Source: Microlunatus flavus (GTDB taxonomy: Bacteria > Actinomycetota > Actinomycetes > Propionibacteriales > Propionibacteriaceae). From it: a stretch of 64,000 nucleotides of DNA. Made by a program: the position numbers and the translations under genes. The stretch covers positions 372,001 through 436,000 of the forward strand of contig NZ_FOFA01000002.1 of the NCBI RefSeq assembly GCF_900110855.1, given 5' to 3'. The notes beneath the pieces are model-generated. The model did not search any database. It had not been told where the DNA came from and worked only from the letters and a program-made list of their open reading frames with translations. This document shows, in pieces, positions 34,116 to 44,913 of the stretch (within the stretch, counting starts at the first letter, position 1; each line of letters opens with the position of its first letter).

Positions 34116-35133
34116 TCGTGCTGGCCCGCACGACGAGCTCGGGGGCGATGAGGTCGGGCGGCGGCGCCGCCCCGCCGGCCATCGCCACCTGGGCCAGCTG
34201 GACCGCCCGACGCCCGACGGCCGGGAAGTCCTGGCGCACGGTGGTCAGCGGGGGCAGCAGGTAGCCGGCCTCCGGGATGTCGTCGAAGCCGACCAGGCTG
34301 ACGTCCTCGGGGACCCGGCGCCCGGCCTCGTGCAGGGCCCGCAGGACGCCGAGGGCGATCTGGTCGCTGGCGGCGAAGACCGCCGTGACCGAGGGGTCGG
34401 TGGCCAGCCGCCGGCCGGCCTCGTAGCCGCCGGCCGCGCTCCACGGCACGTGCACCGGCTCCCGCGGGCGCCGGCCGTGGGCGACCAGCTCGGCGCGCCA
34501 GCCGTCGCGCCGGGCGCGGGCCTCGCTCCAGTCGGCCGGCCCCGCCACGTGGGCGACGTCGGCGTGGCCGAGGTCGAGCAGGTGCCGCACGGCCATGCGG
34601 CTCCCGGCGACCTGGTCGACGCCGACCGTCCAGCGGGCCCGGCTCAGGTCGCCCTCGACGACGACGACCGGCACGTGGGTCGGGTGGTTGCGGGCCAGCT
34701 CGACCGCCTCGTCCTGGCCCGCGACGATGACGATCGCCTCCACCAGCTGGCTCATCATGTGCTCGACGGACTGGTCGAGCATCTCGCGGGTGACCTCGGA
34801 GAGGCTGATCGTGCTGGCGAACAGCCCCGCCTCGCGCGCCGCGTCCTCGATCGTGTGCTGGATGCTCGTCGGGCCGAAGTGCGCCGAACCGGCGCCGATG
34901 ACGCCGAGGATGCCGGTCCGGCCCTTGACCAGGGCCCGCGCCGCGGTGTTCGGCCGGTAGCCGAGCTGGGTGATCGCCTGCTCGACCCGGCGCCGCGTCT
35001 CGGGGCGGATGCTGTGGTGGCCGTTGACCACCCGGGACACCGTCTGGTGGCTGACGCCGGCGAGGCGCGCGACGTCGGCCATCACCGGGGCGCGCAGCTC
35101 GGGGCCGTCGGTCCTCACGGCCGCATTCTCCAC
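34096..35133 (-). CDS. LacI-family transcriptional regulator (distal copy)
   Basis: A 345-aa repressor. N-terminal HTH and hinge: MADVARLAGVSHQTVSRVVNG at about 18-38, then RPNTAARALVKGRTGILGVI. The C-terminal periplasmic-binding-like domain includes DQIALGVLRALHEAGRRVPEDV and GFDDIPEA. It is closely similar along its length to the LacI protein encoded 21 bp upstream, so the pair arose by tandem duplication. Last gene of the furanose-transport operon; ligand probably the imported sugar. An ATG with GTGGAG upstream is the start. Confidence 0.92.
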   Translation of the reverse strand: MENAAVRTDGPELRAPVMADVARLAGVSHQTVSRVVNGHHSIRPETRRRVEQAITQLGYRPNTAARALVKGRTGILGVIGAGSAHFGPTSIQHTIEDAAREAGLFASTISLSEVTREMLDQSVEHMMSQLVEAIVIVAGQDEAVELARNHPTHVPVVVVEGDLSRARWTVGVDQVAGSRMAVRHLLDLGHADVAHVAGPADWSEARARRDGWRAELVAHGRRPREPVHVPWSAAGGYEAGRRLATDPSVTAVFAASDQIALGVLRALHEAGRRVPEDVSLVGFDDIPEAGYLLPPLTTVRQDFPAVGRRAVQLAQVAMAGGAAPPPDLIAPELVVRASTTTSPAV

Positions 35134-35154
35134 CCCGGCAGGGAAGTGGCCGGC

Positions 35155-36177
35155 TCAGCGGTGCGGGGTGGCCGTGCTCGCGCGCACGACGAGGCGGGGG
35201 AGCACCCGCGGCGCGGACGGCTCCGTGCGCCCGTCGATCACCTCGGTCAGGAGGCGGACGGCGGCCTCGCCGACCGTGTCGAAGTCCTGGCGCACCGTCG
35301 TCAGCGGCGGGATCGTGTAGCCCGTCTCGGGCAGGTCGTCGAACCCCACGACGCTGACCTCCTCGGGGACCCGGCGCCCGGCCTCGTGCAGCGCGCGCAG
35401 CACCCCCATGGCGATCTGGTCGCTGGCGGCGAAGACCGCCGTCACCGACGGGTCGCGCGCGAGCTCGCGGCCCGCGGCGTAGCCCTCGCTGGCGCTCCAG
35501 TCGACGTGCACGGGCTCGCGGGGGCGCAGGTCGTGCGCGAGCAGCTCGCTGCGCCAGCCCTCGAGCCGCCCGCGGGTCTCGAACCAGCCGCGCGGACCGG
35601 CGACGTGGGCGATCTCGCGGTGCCCGAGCCCGAGCAGGTGCCGCGTCGCCAGGCGGCCGCCCGCGACCTGGTCGACGCCGACGCTCCAGCGCGTACGGCC
35701 CTGCTCGCCCTCGACGAGGACGACCGGGACGCCGAGGCTGGGACGGCGGGCGACCTCCGCGGCGTCGTCGTGGCCCGCGATGACGACGATGCCCTCGACC
35801 AGCTGGCGCCGCAGGTGCTCGATCGAGCCGTCGAGCAGCTCGGGGGTGATCTCGTCCAGGCTGATCGAGCTGGCGAACAGCCCCGCGTCGCGGGCCGCCT
35901 GCTCCACGCCGCGCTGGATGCTGCTCGGCCCGAAGTGGCCGCGGCCGCCGCTGATCACGCCGATGACGCCGGTCCGGCCCCGCACGAGCGCGCGGGCCGC
36001 GACGTTCGGCCGGTAGCCGAGGCGCTCGATGGCGGCCTCGACTCGCAGGCGGGTGGCGGGCCGGAGCGCGGGCGAGCCGTTGATCACGCGCGACACGGTC
36101 TGCTTGGACACCCCGGCCAGCCGGGCCACGTCCGCCATCACCGGCGCCTTGGGCGGCTGCCCAAGGTCGGCCGTCAC
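35155..36177 (-). CDS. LacI-family transcriptional regulator (proximal copy)
   Basis: A 340-aa LacI repressor. HTH ADVARLAGVSKQTVSRVING near residue 14-34, hinge RALVRGRTGVIGVISGG, and sugar-binding domain with DQIAMGVLRALHEAGRRVPEEV. GTG 36177 overlaps the stop of the upstream permease gene (GTGA). It shares long identical stretches with its neighbour. The two differ in the hinge/ligand pocket, so they may respond to different sugars. Palindromes at 41090-41103 and 41162-41183 are the likely targets. Confidence 0.92.
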   Translation of the reverse strand: MTADLGQPPKAPVMADVARLAGVSKQTVSRVINGSPALRPATRLRVEAAIERLGYRPNVAARALVRGRTGVIGVISGGRGHFGPSSIQRGVEQAARDAGLFASSISLDEITPELLDGSIEHLRRQLVEGIVVIAGHDDAAEVARRPSLGVPVVLVEGEQGRTRWSVGVDQVAGGRLATRHLLGLGHREIAHVAGPRGWFETRGRLEGWRSELLAHDLRPREPVHVDWSASEGYAAGRELARDPSVTAVFAASDQIAMGVLRALHEAGRRVPEEVSVVGFDDLPETGYTIPPLTTVRQDFDTVGEAAVRLLTEVIDGRTEPSAPRVLPRLVVRASTATPHR

Positions 36178-37199
36178 GCGCCGGTGCTTCGCGAGGCCGG
36201 CCGCCGGCCGCTGATGGCGCGCTGCACGACGATGAAGACGAGCAGCAGCGTGCCGATGAAGATCTTGGTCCACCAGGAGCTCAGCGTGCCCTGGAAGGAG
36301 ATCAGGGTCTGGATGACCCCGAGCACCAGGACGCCGAGCAGGGAGCCCGCCACGTAGCCGACGCCGCCGGCGAGCAGCGTGCCGCCGATGACGACGGCGG
36401 CGATCGCGTCGAGCTCCATGCCGACCGCGTGCAGCCCGTAGCCGGACAGCATGTAGAAGGAGAACAGGAGCCCGGCGACCGCGGAGCAGAGGCCGCTGAT
36501 CACGTACACGCCGACCTTCACGCGCCCGACCGCGAGCCCCATGAGCAGCGCCGAGCTCTCGCTGCCGCCGACCGCGTACACGGTGCGGCCGAAGCGGGTC
36601 TTGTGGAGCACCAGGGCGGCCACGACGACCACCAGCAGGGCCACGAGGACGCTGTACGTGAGGTAGACGTCGCCGGGCAGGGTGATGCTGCCCGTGGCGA
36701 TCGCTCGGAACGTCGGGTCCTCGATCGACACCGACTGCACGCTGATCACGAAGCACAGGCCCCGCGCCAGGAACATCGTCGCGAGCGTCGCGATGAAGGG
36801 CTGGACGCCGAAGTGGTGGATGATCAGGCCGTTCATCAGCCCCAGCGTCGCGCCGATGACCAGCACGAGCACGAAGACCAGGGCGGCGGGCAGGCCGGCC
36901 TGCAGCGTCTTGGCCGCGACCATCGTCGACAGGGCGACCACGGCGCCCACGGACAGGTCGATGCCGCCGGTCAGGATCACGAAGGTCATGCCCACGGCGA
37001 GCACGATCAGGAACGCGTTGTCGACGAAGAGGTTGACGAACACCTGGGCGGAGCCGAAGTTCTCGTAGCGCGCCGAGCCGACGGCGAAGAGCACGACGAA
37101 GAGCACGAACGTGGCGACGACGGGCAGCAGGCTGGTCGGCACGCGCGGGCGGCGTGCGCCGGCCGCGGCCAGGGTCGGGGCCGGCAGGGTGGCGGTCAT
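36174..37199 (-). CDS. yjfF: sugar ABC transporter permease, YjfF-like
   Basis: A 341-aa BPD_transp_2 family permease with about ten membrane segments. ARYENFGSAQVFVNLFVDN, then LIVLAVGMTFVILTGGIDLSVGAV, split by position, and IHHFGVQPFIATLATM closely follow E. coli YjfF of the galactofuranose importer YtfQRT-YjfF. It forms a heterodimer with the YtfT-like permease. ATGA overlap with that gene and GTGA overlap with lacI. Confidence 0.9.
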   Translation of the reverse strand: MTATLPAPTLAAAGARRPRVPTSLLPVVATFVLFVVLFAVGSARYENFGSAQVFVNLFVDNAFLIVLAVGMTFVILTGGIDLSVGAVVALSTMVAAKTLQAGLPAALVFVLVLVIGATLGLMNGLIIHHFGVQPFIATLATMFLARGLCFVISVQSVSIEDPTFRAIATGSITLPGDVYLTYSVLVALLVVVVAALVLHKTRFGRTVYAVGGSESSALLMGLAVGRVKVGVYVISGLCSAVAGLLFSFYMLSGYGLHAVGMELDAIAAVVIGGTLLAGGVGYVAGSLLGVLVLGVIQTLISFQGTLSSWWTKIFIGTLLLVFIVVQRAISGRRPASRSTGA

Positions 37200-38328
37200 G
37201 AGGGGCTCACTCTCTCGGCGGGACGGGGCCGGGCCGCGACCGGGCGCGCCGGGGCCGTACGGGGGACGGGGCGCGTCGGGCCGCCGCGGCGGCCCAGCCG
37301 GGCGAAGGCCGCGCGGACCCGGGCGGACTGCAGCAGGAACACCGCGATGACGACCACGGCCTTGAAGACCAGCGTCACCTCCGGCGCGATGCCGACGGTG
37401 TAGACGGTCGTGGTGAGCGTCTGGATGGTCAGGGCGCCGAGGAGCGTGCCGACCAGCGAGTAGCGCCCGCCGGCCAGCGACGTGCCGCCGATGACCACGG
37501 CCAGGATGGCGTCCATCTCGATGAACAGCCCGGCGTTGTTCGCGTCGGCCGCGTTGACGTTGGCGCTGATCATCAGCCCGGCCAGGCCCGCGCAGAAGGC
37601 GGAGAAGACGTAGACGGTCCAGATGATCGTGCGCGAGCGCAGGCCGGCCAGGCGGCTCGCCTCGGGGTTGATGCCGACCGACTCGACGAGCAGGCCGAGG
37701 GCCGTGCGCCGGCTGAGCAGGGCCACCACCACGAAGACGACGAGCGCGAGGAGGATCGCGACCGGGAACAGCAGGAAGCCGCTGCCCACGAAGGAGAAGC
37801 TCTCGTTGTTGACGGTGATGATCTGCCCGTCGGTGATCAGCATCGCGATGCCGCGGCCCGCCGTCATCAGCACCAGCGTGGCGATGATCGGCTGGATCCC
37901 CAGCACGGAGACGAGCAGGCCGTTCCACAGCCCGAGCACGAGGCACAGCGCGATGGCCACGGCCATGCCGGTGAGGGCGGCCGAGGCCGACGTCGGGTCG
38001 GGGGAGCCGGCGATCCAGGTGCAGGTGACGGCGGCGGCGATGGCCACGACCGCACCGACCGAGAGGTCGATCCCGCGGGTGGCGATCACCAGCGTCATGC
38101 CGAGCGCGATGAGCGCGATCGGCGCCCCGTTCTTGAGGATGTCGACGAGGCTGCCGTAGAGGTGGCCGTCCTGCAGCCGTACGCCCAGGAAGGACGGCGA
38201 CGCGATCGTGTTGCCGACGAGCAGCAGCAGCAGCGCGAGCGCCGGCCACACCAGGCGGCTGCCCCGGACGCGCGCGCCGAGGCTCGCCCCGGCGGGGCGC
38301 TCGACGGGTGCGGGCAGGTCGGGCGATG

Positions 38329-38332
<4 letters not shown>
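37196..38332 (-). CDS. ytfT: sugar ABC transporter permease, YtfT-like
   Basis: A 378-aa permease of the same family with about ten membrane segments. GAPIALIALGMTLVIATRGIDLSVGAV, by position near 70-95, VLGIQPIIATLVLMTAGRGIA and VIGGTSLAGGRYSLVG match YtfT. A basic, Pro/Ala-rich cytoplasmic tail of about 40 residues is extra. It overlaps both neighbours by 4 bp. Confidence 0.9.
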
Positions 38333-39909
<1,577 letters not shown>

Positions 39910-39942
39910 TGCCGCGTCCTCTCCTCGGGCGGGGGTGGTGGG

Positions 39943-39976
39943 GTCGGCGCCCCGGGCACGAGCCCGGGGCGCCGAC
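39943..39976 (-). promoter_or_regulatory. intercistronic hairpin between binding protein and ATPase genes
   Basis: GTCGGCGCCCCGGG / CCCGGGGCGCCGAC, perfect 14-bp stem with a 6-nt loop, in the 82-bp gap downstream of the binding-protein gene. Likely attenuates read-through and protects the upstream mRNA, giving an excess of binding protein over ATPase. No T-tract. Confidence 0.65.
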
Positions 39977-39991
39977 CGTTCCGGGGTCCGC

Positions 39992-41002
39992 TCAGTACTT
40001 GCGGTCGGGCAGGGCCTTCTTGGCCTCGTCCTGCGTGAACGTGGTCTCCTCGGTGACCACGCGCTGCGGCACCTCCTCGCCCGCCTTGACCTTCTTGGCC
40101 AGGTCCATCAGCTGCGGGCCGAGGAGCGGGTTGCACTCCACGATGTAGTTGATCTTGCCCTCGGACAGCGCGGTCATGCCGTCCTTGACGGCGTCGACGC
40201 TGATGATCTCGATGTCCTTGCCCGGCTTCTTGCCGGCCGCCTCGATGGCCTCGATCGCGCCGAGGGCCATGTCGTCGTTGTGGGCGTAGACGACGTCGAT
40301 GTCGGGGTTCGACTTGAGGAACGCCTCCATGACCTGCTTGCCGCCCGACCGCGTGAAGTCACCGGTCTGGGAGGCGACGACCTTGATCTGCGGGGCCGCC
40401 TTGATCGCCTCGGCGAAGCCCTCCTTGCGGTCGATCGCGGGGGCAGCGCCGGTCGTGCCCTGGAGCTCGGCGACGTCGACCTCGCTCTTGCCCTCCGAGT
40501 CCTTGACCAGCCAGTCGCCGGCCTTCTTGCCCTCGGCGACGAAGTCGGAGCCGAGGAAGGTCTTGTAGAGCGTCGTGTCGGTCGAGTCGACGGAACGGTC
40601 GGTGAGGATCACCGGGATGTTGGCCCGCTTGGCCTCCAGCAGCACGGTGTCCCACCCGGTCTCGACGACGGGGGAGAAGGCGATGACGTCGACCTTCTGC
40701 TGGATGTAGGTGCGGATCGCCTTGATCTGGTTCTCCTGCTTCTGCTGCGCGTCGGAGAACTTCAGGTCGACCCCGGCGGACGAGGCCGACTCCTGGATCG
40801 ACTTGGTGTTGGCCGTGCGCCAGCCGCTCTCCGCGCCGACCTGGGCGAAGCCCATCGTCAGCTTGTCGGAGCCGCCGCCGCCACCGGACTGGCCGGCCGG
40901 GGCCGCCTCGCCGCCCCCGCCGCAGGCCGCGAGGGTGGTGACGGACAGGGCTGCGACCGAGAGCAGGGTCGCGATCCTCGTGAGCCGAGGGGTGGGTCTC
41001 AT
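39992..41002 (-). CDS. ytfQ: sugar-binding lipoprotein, YtfQ-like
   Basis: A 336-aa periplasmic-binding-protein-1 type solute receptor of a CUT2 importer. The lipobox LAAC lies near residue 24, so it is a membrane-anchored lipoprotein. KLTMGFAQVGAESGWRTANTKS, in part, and VVYAHNDDMALGAIEAIE are typical of YtfQ, which binds galactofuranose in E. coli; arabinofuranose is an alternative in this context. ATG 41002 is chosen for the signal peptide and the GGAGG just upstream; a longer frame would start inside the operator region. Confidence 0.9.
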   Translation of the reverse strand: MRPTPRLTRIATLLSVAALSVTTLAACGGGGEAAPAGQSGGGGGSDKLTMGFAQVGAESGWRTANTKSIQESASSAGVDLKFSDAQQKQENQIKAIRTYIQQKVDVIAFSPVVETGWDTVLLEAKRANIPVILTDRSVDSTDTTLYKTFLGSDFVAEGKKAGDWLVKDSEGKSEVDVAELQGTTGAAPAIDRKEGFAEAIKAAPQIKVVASQTGDFTRSGGKQVMEAFLKSNPDIDVVYAHNDDMALGAIEAIEAAGKKPGKDIEIISVDAVKDGMTALSEGKINYIVECNPLLGPQLMDLAKKVKAGEEVPQRVVTEETTFTQDEAKKALPDRKY

Positions 41003-41087
41003 GGTTCCTCCACGTCGTCGTCGTCGTGGCGCCGCTGCGCCGTCGCACGGCCGGAGAACCCCCGGTCCGCAGCGACCAAGTTCCTGA

Positions 41088-41117
41088 AGTGTGAGCGTAA
41101 ACATTTCTCAGTGTCAA
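41088..41117 (-). promoter_or_regulatory. leftward promoter of ytfQ operon
   Basis: Minus-strand TTGACA (41117-41112) and CACACT (41093-41088) with an 18-bp spacer. The operator-like palindrome at 41090-41103 overlaps its -10 and spacer. Confidence 0.55.
41090..41103. promoter_or_regulatory. LacI-type operator O1
   Basis: TGTGAGCGTAAACA is an imperfect palindrome with the central CG and outer TGT/ACA typical of LacI-family operators. Bound repressor would cover the -10 of the leftward promoter. Confidence 0.55.
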
Positions 41118-41130
41118 GGACCCGCCGCGC

Positions 41131-41159
41131 TTGACACGGCCTTTCTCTGAGGACATGCT
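41131..41159 (+). promoter_or_regulatory. rightward promoter of araD operon
   Basis: TTGACA (41131-41136), 17-bp spacer, CATGCT (41154-41159). The -35 is perfect, the -10 weak. Operator O2 starts 3 bp downstream. Confidence 0.6.
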
Positions 41160-41161
41160 CT

Positions 41162-41183
41162 GCGATGTTCTCGTTCACATCGC
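41162..41183. promoter_or_regulatory. LacI-type operator O2
   Basis: GCGATGT-TCTCGTTC-ACATCGC: perfect 7-bp arms; the core ATGTTCTCGTTCACAT follows the ATGTTxxCGxxxACAT pattern of LacI operators. It lies on the predicted transcription start of the araD operon. Confidence 0.65.
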
Positions 41184-41250
41184 CGTGCGTCGCGGGAGAC
41201 CTCTGTCTCCGCGGGCCGTACGGCGCCCACCTCGCGACGCAGGGAGACCC

Positions 41251-41979
41251 ATGAGCACCCGCCCGGCCGGCAGCGCCACCGAGGCCGCCGCGTCCTCCGC
41301 CGGTCTGCTGGCCGCCGTGCCCGCCGACCTGCTGGCGCAGGTGCGGGCCGAGGTCGCGGCCCTGCACGCGGAGCTGCCGCGCAACGAGCTCGTGGTCTGG
41401 ACCGCCGGCAACGTGTCGGCCCGCGTGCCCGGCCACGACCTGCTCGTGATCAAGCCGTCCGGCGTGGGCTACGACGAGCTGACGCCCGAGGCGATGGTGG
41501 TCTGCGACCTCGAGGGCCGGCTCGTCGAGGGCGACCGCTCACCGTCCTCCGACACCGCCGCGCACGCCTACGTCTACGCCCACATGCCCGAGGTCAACGG
41601 GGTCGTGCACACGCACTCGACCTACGCGACCGCCTGGGCGGCGCGCGGTGAGGCCATCCCCTGCGTGCTGACGATGATGGCCGACGAGTTCGGCGGGGAG
41701 GTCCCCGTCGGGCCTTTCGCGATCATCGGCGACGACTCGATCGGGCGCGGGGTCGTCGACACGCTGCGGCAGCACCGCTCGCGCGCGGTCCTCATGCAGA
41801 ACCACGGCCCGTTCACCGTCGGCGCGTCGGCCAAGGCCGCCGTCAAGGCCGCCGTGCTGTGCGAGGAGGTCGCCCGCACCGTCCACGTCGCGCGCCAGCT
41901 CGGTGACCCCCTGCCCATCGAGCAGTCCCAGATCGACGCCCTCTACGACCGCTACCAGAACGTCTACGGCCAGCGCTGA
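41251..41979 (+). CDS. araD: L-ribulose-5-phosphate 4-epimerase
   Basis: Converts L-ribulose 5-phosphate to D-xylulose 5-phosphate. The 242-aa class II aldolase-fold enzyme shows zinc ligands H120 and H122 in VVHTHSTY and H185 in MQNHGPF, substrate loop TAGNVSAR and [13 protein letters not shown] 41251 has an AGGGAGA Shine-Dalgarno at 41241-41247; a leader hairpin GGAGAC-CTCT-GTCTCC lies at 41195-41210. First gene of the rightward operon. Confidence 0.94.
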   Translation: MSTRPAGSATEAAASSAGLLAAVPADLLAQVRAEVAALHAELPRNELVVWTAGNVSARVPGHDLLVIKPSGVGYDELTPEAMVVCDLEGRLVEGDRSPSSDTAAHAYVYAHMPEVNGVVHTHSTYATAWAARGEAIPCVLTMMADEFGGEVPVGPFAIIGDDSIGRGVVDTLRQHRSRAVLMQNHGPFTVGASAKAAVKAAVLCEEVARTVHVARQLGDPLPIEQSQIDALYDRYQNVYGQR

Positions 41980-42023
41980 GCCCCGGCTCAGACCCCGGTC
42001 CCGACCCGCACCAAGGAGCACCC

Positions 42024-43544
42024 TTGACCCCCTCCTCGTCGTCCGCACCCGTCGTGTGGTTCCTCACCGGCAGCCAGGGCCTCTACGGCCCCGAGATCGT
42101 CGCGCAGGTCGAGCAGCAGTCGCAGGAGGTCGTGCGGCTGCTCGACACCTCCGGCGTCCTGCCGGTGCGGGTCGAGTGGAAGCCGGTGCTCACCGACTCG
42201 GGCTCGATCCACCGCACCGTGCTGGCGGCGAACGCCGACGAGGACTGCATCGGCCTGATCGCCTGGATGCACACGTTCTCGCCGGCGAAGATGTGGATCA
42301 ACGGCCTGGACGCGCTCCAGACGCCGCTGCTGCACCTGCACACGCAGGCCAACGAGTCCCTGCCGTGGTCCGAGATCGACATGGACTTCATGAACCTCAA
42401 CCAGGCCGCCCACGGCGACCGGGAGTTCGGCTACATCCAGACCCGCCTCGGCGTGCACCGCAAGACCGTCGTCGGCCACGTCAGCAACCCCGACGTGCAG
42501 CGCAAGGTCGCCGACTGGCAGCGCGCCGCGCTCGGCGTCGCCGCCGTCCGCTCGCTCAAGCTGGCCCGCTTCGGCGACAACATGCGCGACGTCGCCGTCA
42601 CCGAGGGCGACAAGGTCGAGGCGCAGCGCGTCTTCGGCGTCTCGGTCAACGCGTACGGCGTGAACGCGCTGGTCGCCGCGGTCGACGAGGCGAGCGACGC
42701 CGAGGTCGACCAGCTGGTGCAGGCCTACGGCGACGAGTACGACGTCGCGCCCGAGCTGCTGCCCGGTGGCGACCGCCACGAGTCGCTGCGCTACGGCGCG
42801 CGGATCGAGGCCGGCCTGCGGAACTTCCTGGTCGCGGGCGGCTTCGGCGCCTTCGTCACCAACTTCGAGGACCTGGGCGGGCTGCGCCAGCTGCCCGGCC
42901 TCGCCGTCCAGCGGCTGATGGCCGAGGGCTACGGCTTCGGCGGCGAGGGTGACTGGAAGACCTCGGTCATGCTCCACACCATCAAGGCGATGGCCGGGGG
43001 CCGGGTGCCGGCGACCGGCGGCACCTCCTTCATGGAGGACTACACGTACCACCTGGCGCCGGGACGGCAGAAGATCCTCGGCTCCCACATGCTCGAGGTC
43101 TGCCCGAGCATCGCCGCCGCCCGCCCGCGTGTGGAGATCCACCCGCTCGGTATCGGCGACCGCGAGGACCCGGTCCGCCTGGTCTTCGACGCCGCCGCCG
43201 GCCCGGCCGTCGTGGTCGGCATCTGCGACCTCGGCGACCGCTTCCGCCTCGTGCTCAACGAGATCGACGTGACCGCCCCCGACGAGCCGCTGCCCAAGCT
43301 GCCCGTGGCGCGCGCCGTCTGGGAGCCGAAGCCCGACCTGCCGACGTCGGCGGAGTGCTGGATCATGGCCGGCGGCCCGCACCACAGCGTGCTGAGCAAG
43401 GCCGTCGGCACCGACGTCATGGACGACTTCGCCGAGGCGCTCGGGGTCGAGCTCGCCGTCATCGACGGCGGCACCCGGCCGCGCGAGTTCCTGCAGGAGC
43501 TGCGCTGGAACAACGCCTACCACCGTCTCTCCGCCGGCTTCTGA
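42024..43544 (+). CDS. araA: L-arabinose isomerase
   Basis: Interconverts L-arabinose and L-ribulose. The 506-aa protein has the metal ligands E308 (GGEGDWK), E338 (FMEDYTYHL), H355 (GSHMLEV) and H454 (GGPHHSV), and [13 protein letters not shown] at the N-terminus. It starts with TTG at 42024, supported by AAGGAG at 42013-42018. 44 bp after araD. Confidence 0.96.
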   Translation: MTPSSSSAPVVWFLTGSQGLYGPEIVAQVEQQSQEVVRLLDTSGVLPVRVEWKPVLTDSGSIHRTVLAANADEDCIGLIAWMHTFSPAKMWINGLDALQTPLLHLHTQANESLPWSEIDMDFMNLNQAAHGDREFGYIQTRLGVHRKTVVGHVSNPDVQRKVADWQRAALGVAAVRSLKLARFGDNMRDVAVTEGDKVEAQRVFGVSVNAYGVNALVAAVDEASDAEVDQLVQAYGDEYDVAPELLPGGDRHESLRYGARIEAGLRNFLVAGGFGAFVTNFEDLGGLRQLPGLAVQRLMAEGYGFGGEGDWKTSVMLHTIKAMAGGRVPATGGTSFMEDYTYHLAPGRQKILGSHMLEVCPSIAAARPRVEIHPLGIGDREDPVRLVFDAAAGPAVVVGICDLGDRFRLVLNEIDVTAPDEPLPKLPVARAVWEPKPDLPTSAECWIMAGGPHHSVLSKAVGTDVMDDFAEALGVELAVIDGGTRPREFLQELRWNNAYHRLSAGF

Positions 43545-43596
43545 GCCGAGCGGGAACCACGAGCACCACCCAGGAAACGAAGGAAGGAACCTCGAA

Positions 43597-44730
43597 GTGA
43601 GAGCACGCAAGATCATGGTGGTGGCGGCCGCCACGGCCGCGTTCGCGCTGACCGCAGCCGGTTGCGGCGGCGGCCGCGCGGGCGTCGAAGGGGCCGGCGA
43701 CACCCCGGCCGCCGGCGCCAACAAGGGCGCCCTCATCGGCGTCGCGATGCCGACCAAGACCTCCGAGCGCTGGATCGACGACGGCAACAACGTCAAGGCC
43801 AAGCTCGAGTCGCTCGGCTACAAGGTCGACCTGCAGTACGCCAACGACTCCGTGCCGCAGCAGCAGCAGCAGATCGAGTCGATGCTGAACAACGGGGCCA
43901 AGGCCCTCATCGTCGCCTCGATCGACGGCACCGCCCTGACCCAGCAGCTGGCCGACGCCAGCGGCGACAACGTCAAGGTCATCGCGTACGACCGCCTGAT
44001 CAACGGCTCGCCGAACGTCGACTACTACGTGACGTTCGACAACGAGAAGGTCGGCGTGCAGCAGGGCACCTCGCTGCTCACCGGCCTCGGCGTCCTCGAC
44101 GCCGACGGCAAGGACACCGGCAAGACCGGTCCGTTCAACGTCGAGCTCTTCGCCGGCAGCCCCGACGACAACAACGCGCAGTTCTTCTTCAAGGGCGCCA
44201 TGAGCGTGCTCCAGCCCTACATCGACAAGGGCACGCTGAAGGTCGTCTCCGGCCAGACCGAGTTCAGCCAGGTCGCCATCCAGCAGTGGAAGCTCGAGAC
44301 CGCGCAGGCCCGCATGGAGAACCTGCTCAACAAGTCCTACGCCAAGGGCACCAAGCTCGACGGCGTGCTCTCGCCCTACGACGGCCTGTCGCGCGGCATC
44401 CTCAACGCCACCAAGGCGGCGGGCATCCCGAACCCGATCGTCACGGGTCAGGACGCCGAGAAGCCCTCGGACAAGCTGATCCTCGACGGCGTGCAGTACT
44501 CGACGGTCTTCAAGGACACCCGCAAGCTGGGTGACACCGCGGCGACCATGGTCGACGACGTGCTCAACGGCAAGACGCCGGAGACCAACGACACCACGAC
44601 CTACAACAACAAGGTCAAGGTCGTCCCGGCCTACCTGCACCAGCCGGTGGTCGTGACCAAGGACAACCTCATCAAGGAGGTCGTCGACAGCGGCTACTAC
44701 ACCAAGGAAGGCGTCGAGAAGGGCGAGTAA
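43597..44730 (+). CDS. chvE: multiple-sugar-binding lipoprotein, ChvE-like
   Basis: A 377-aa solute receptor. Signal peptide and lipobox-like AAGC at about residues 18-22. IGVAMPTKTSERWIDDGNN, QQQQQIESMLNNGAKALIVAS and VIAYDRLI match ChvE, the monosaccharide (arabinose, galactose, glucose) receptor that works with GguA-GguB. In this operon arabinose is the expected ligand. GTG 43597 has an AGGAAGGA Shine-Dalgarno. Confidence 0.92.
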   Translation: MRARKIMVVAAATAAFALTAAGCGGGRAGVEGAGDTPAAGANKGALIGVAMPTKTSERWIDDGNNVKAKLESLGYKVDLQYANDSVPQQQQQIESMLNNGAKALIVASIDGTALTQQLADASGDNVKVIAYDRLINGSPNVDYYVTFDNEKVGVQQGTSLLTGLGVLDADGKDTGKTGPFNVELFAGSPDDNNAQFFFKGAMSVLQPYIDKGTLKVVSGQTEFSQVAIQQWKLETAQARMENLLNKSYAKGTKLDGVLSPYDGLSRGILNATKAAGIPNPIVTGQDAEKPSDKLILDGVQYSTVFKDTRKLGDTAATMVDDVLNGKTPETNDTTTYNNKVKVVPAYLHQPVVVTKDNLIKEVVDSGYYTKEGVEKGE

Positions 44731-44798
44731 GCCCTTTTCTCGGGGGGGTGCGGGGGTCGTCCCCCCACGATGGACACAGCCCCTCTTCCCGAGTGCTG

Positions 44799-44835
44799 CC
44801 GGTGCCCCCGCCCGTTCCGGTGGCGGGGGCACCGG
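44799..44835 (+). promoter_or_regulatory. intercistronic hairpin between chvE and gguA
   Basis: CCGGTGCCCCCGCC / GGCGGGGGCACCGG, perfect 14-bp stem, 9-nt loop, in the 183-bp gap. A shorter G/C hairpin (GGGGG-TCGT-CCCCC) precedes it near 44753-44766. It mirrors the hairpin after ytfQ. Downstream, GCAGCACCAC-like direct repeats fill 44838-44880. Confidence 0.65.
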
Positions 44836-44913
44836 CCCCTCTCGCAGCACCACACCGCAGCACCACTCCGCAGCACGCACGGCACGACCCAGCACCAGCA
44901 CGAGGAGCACACG

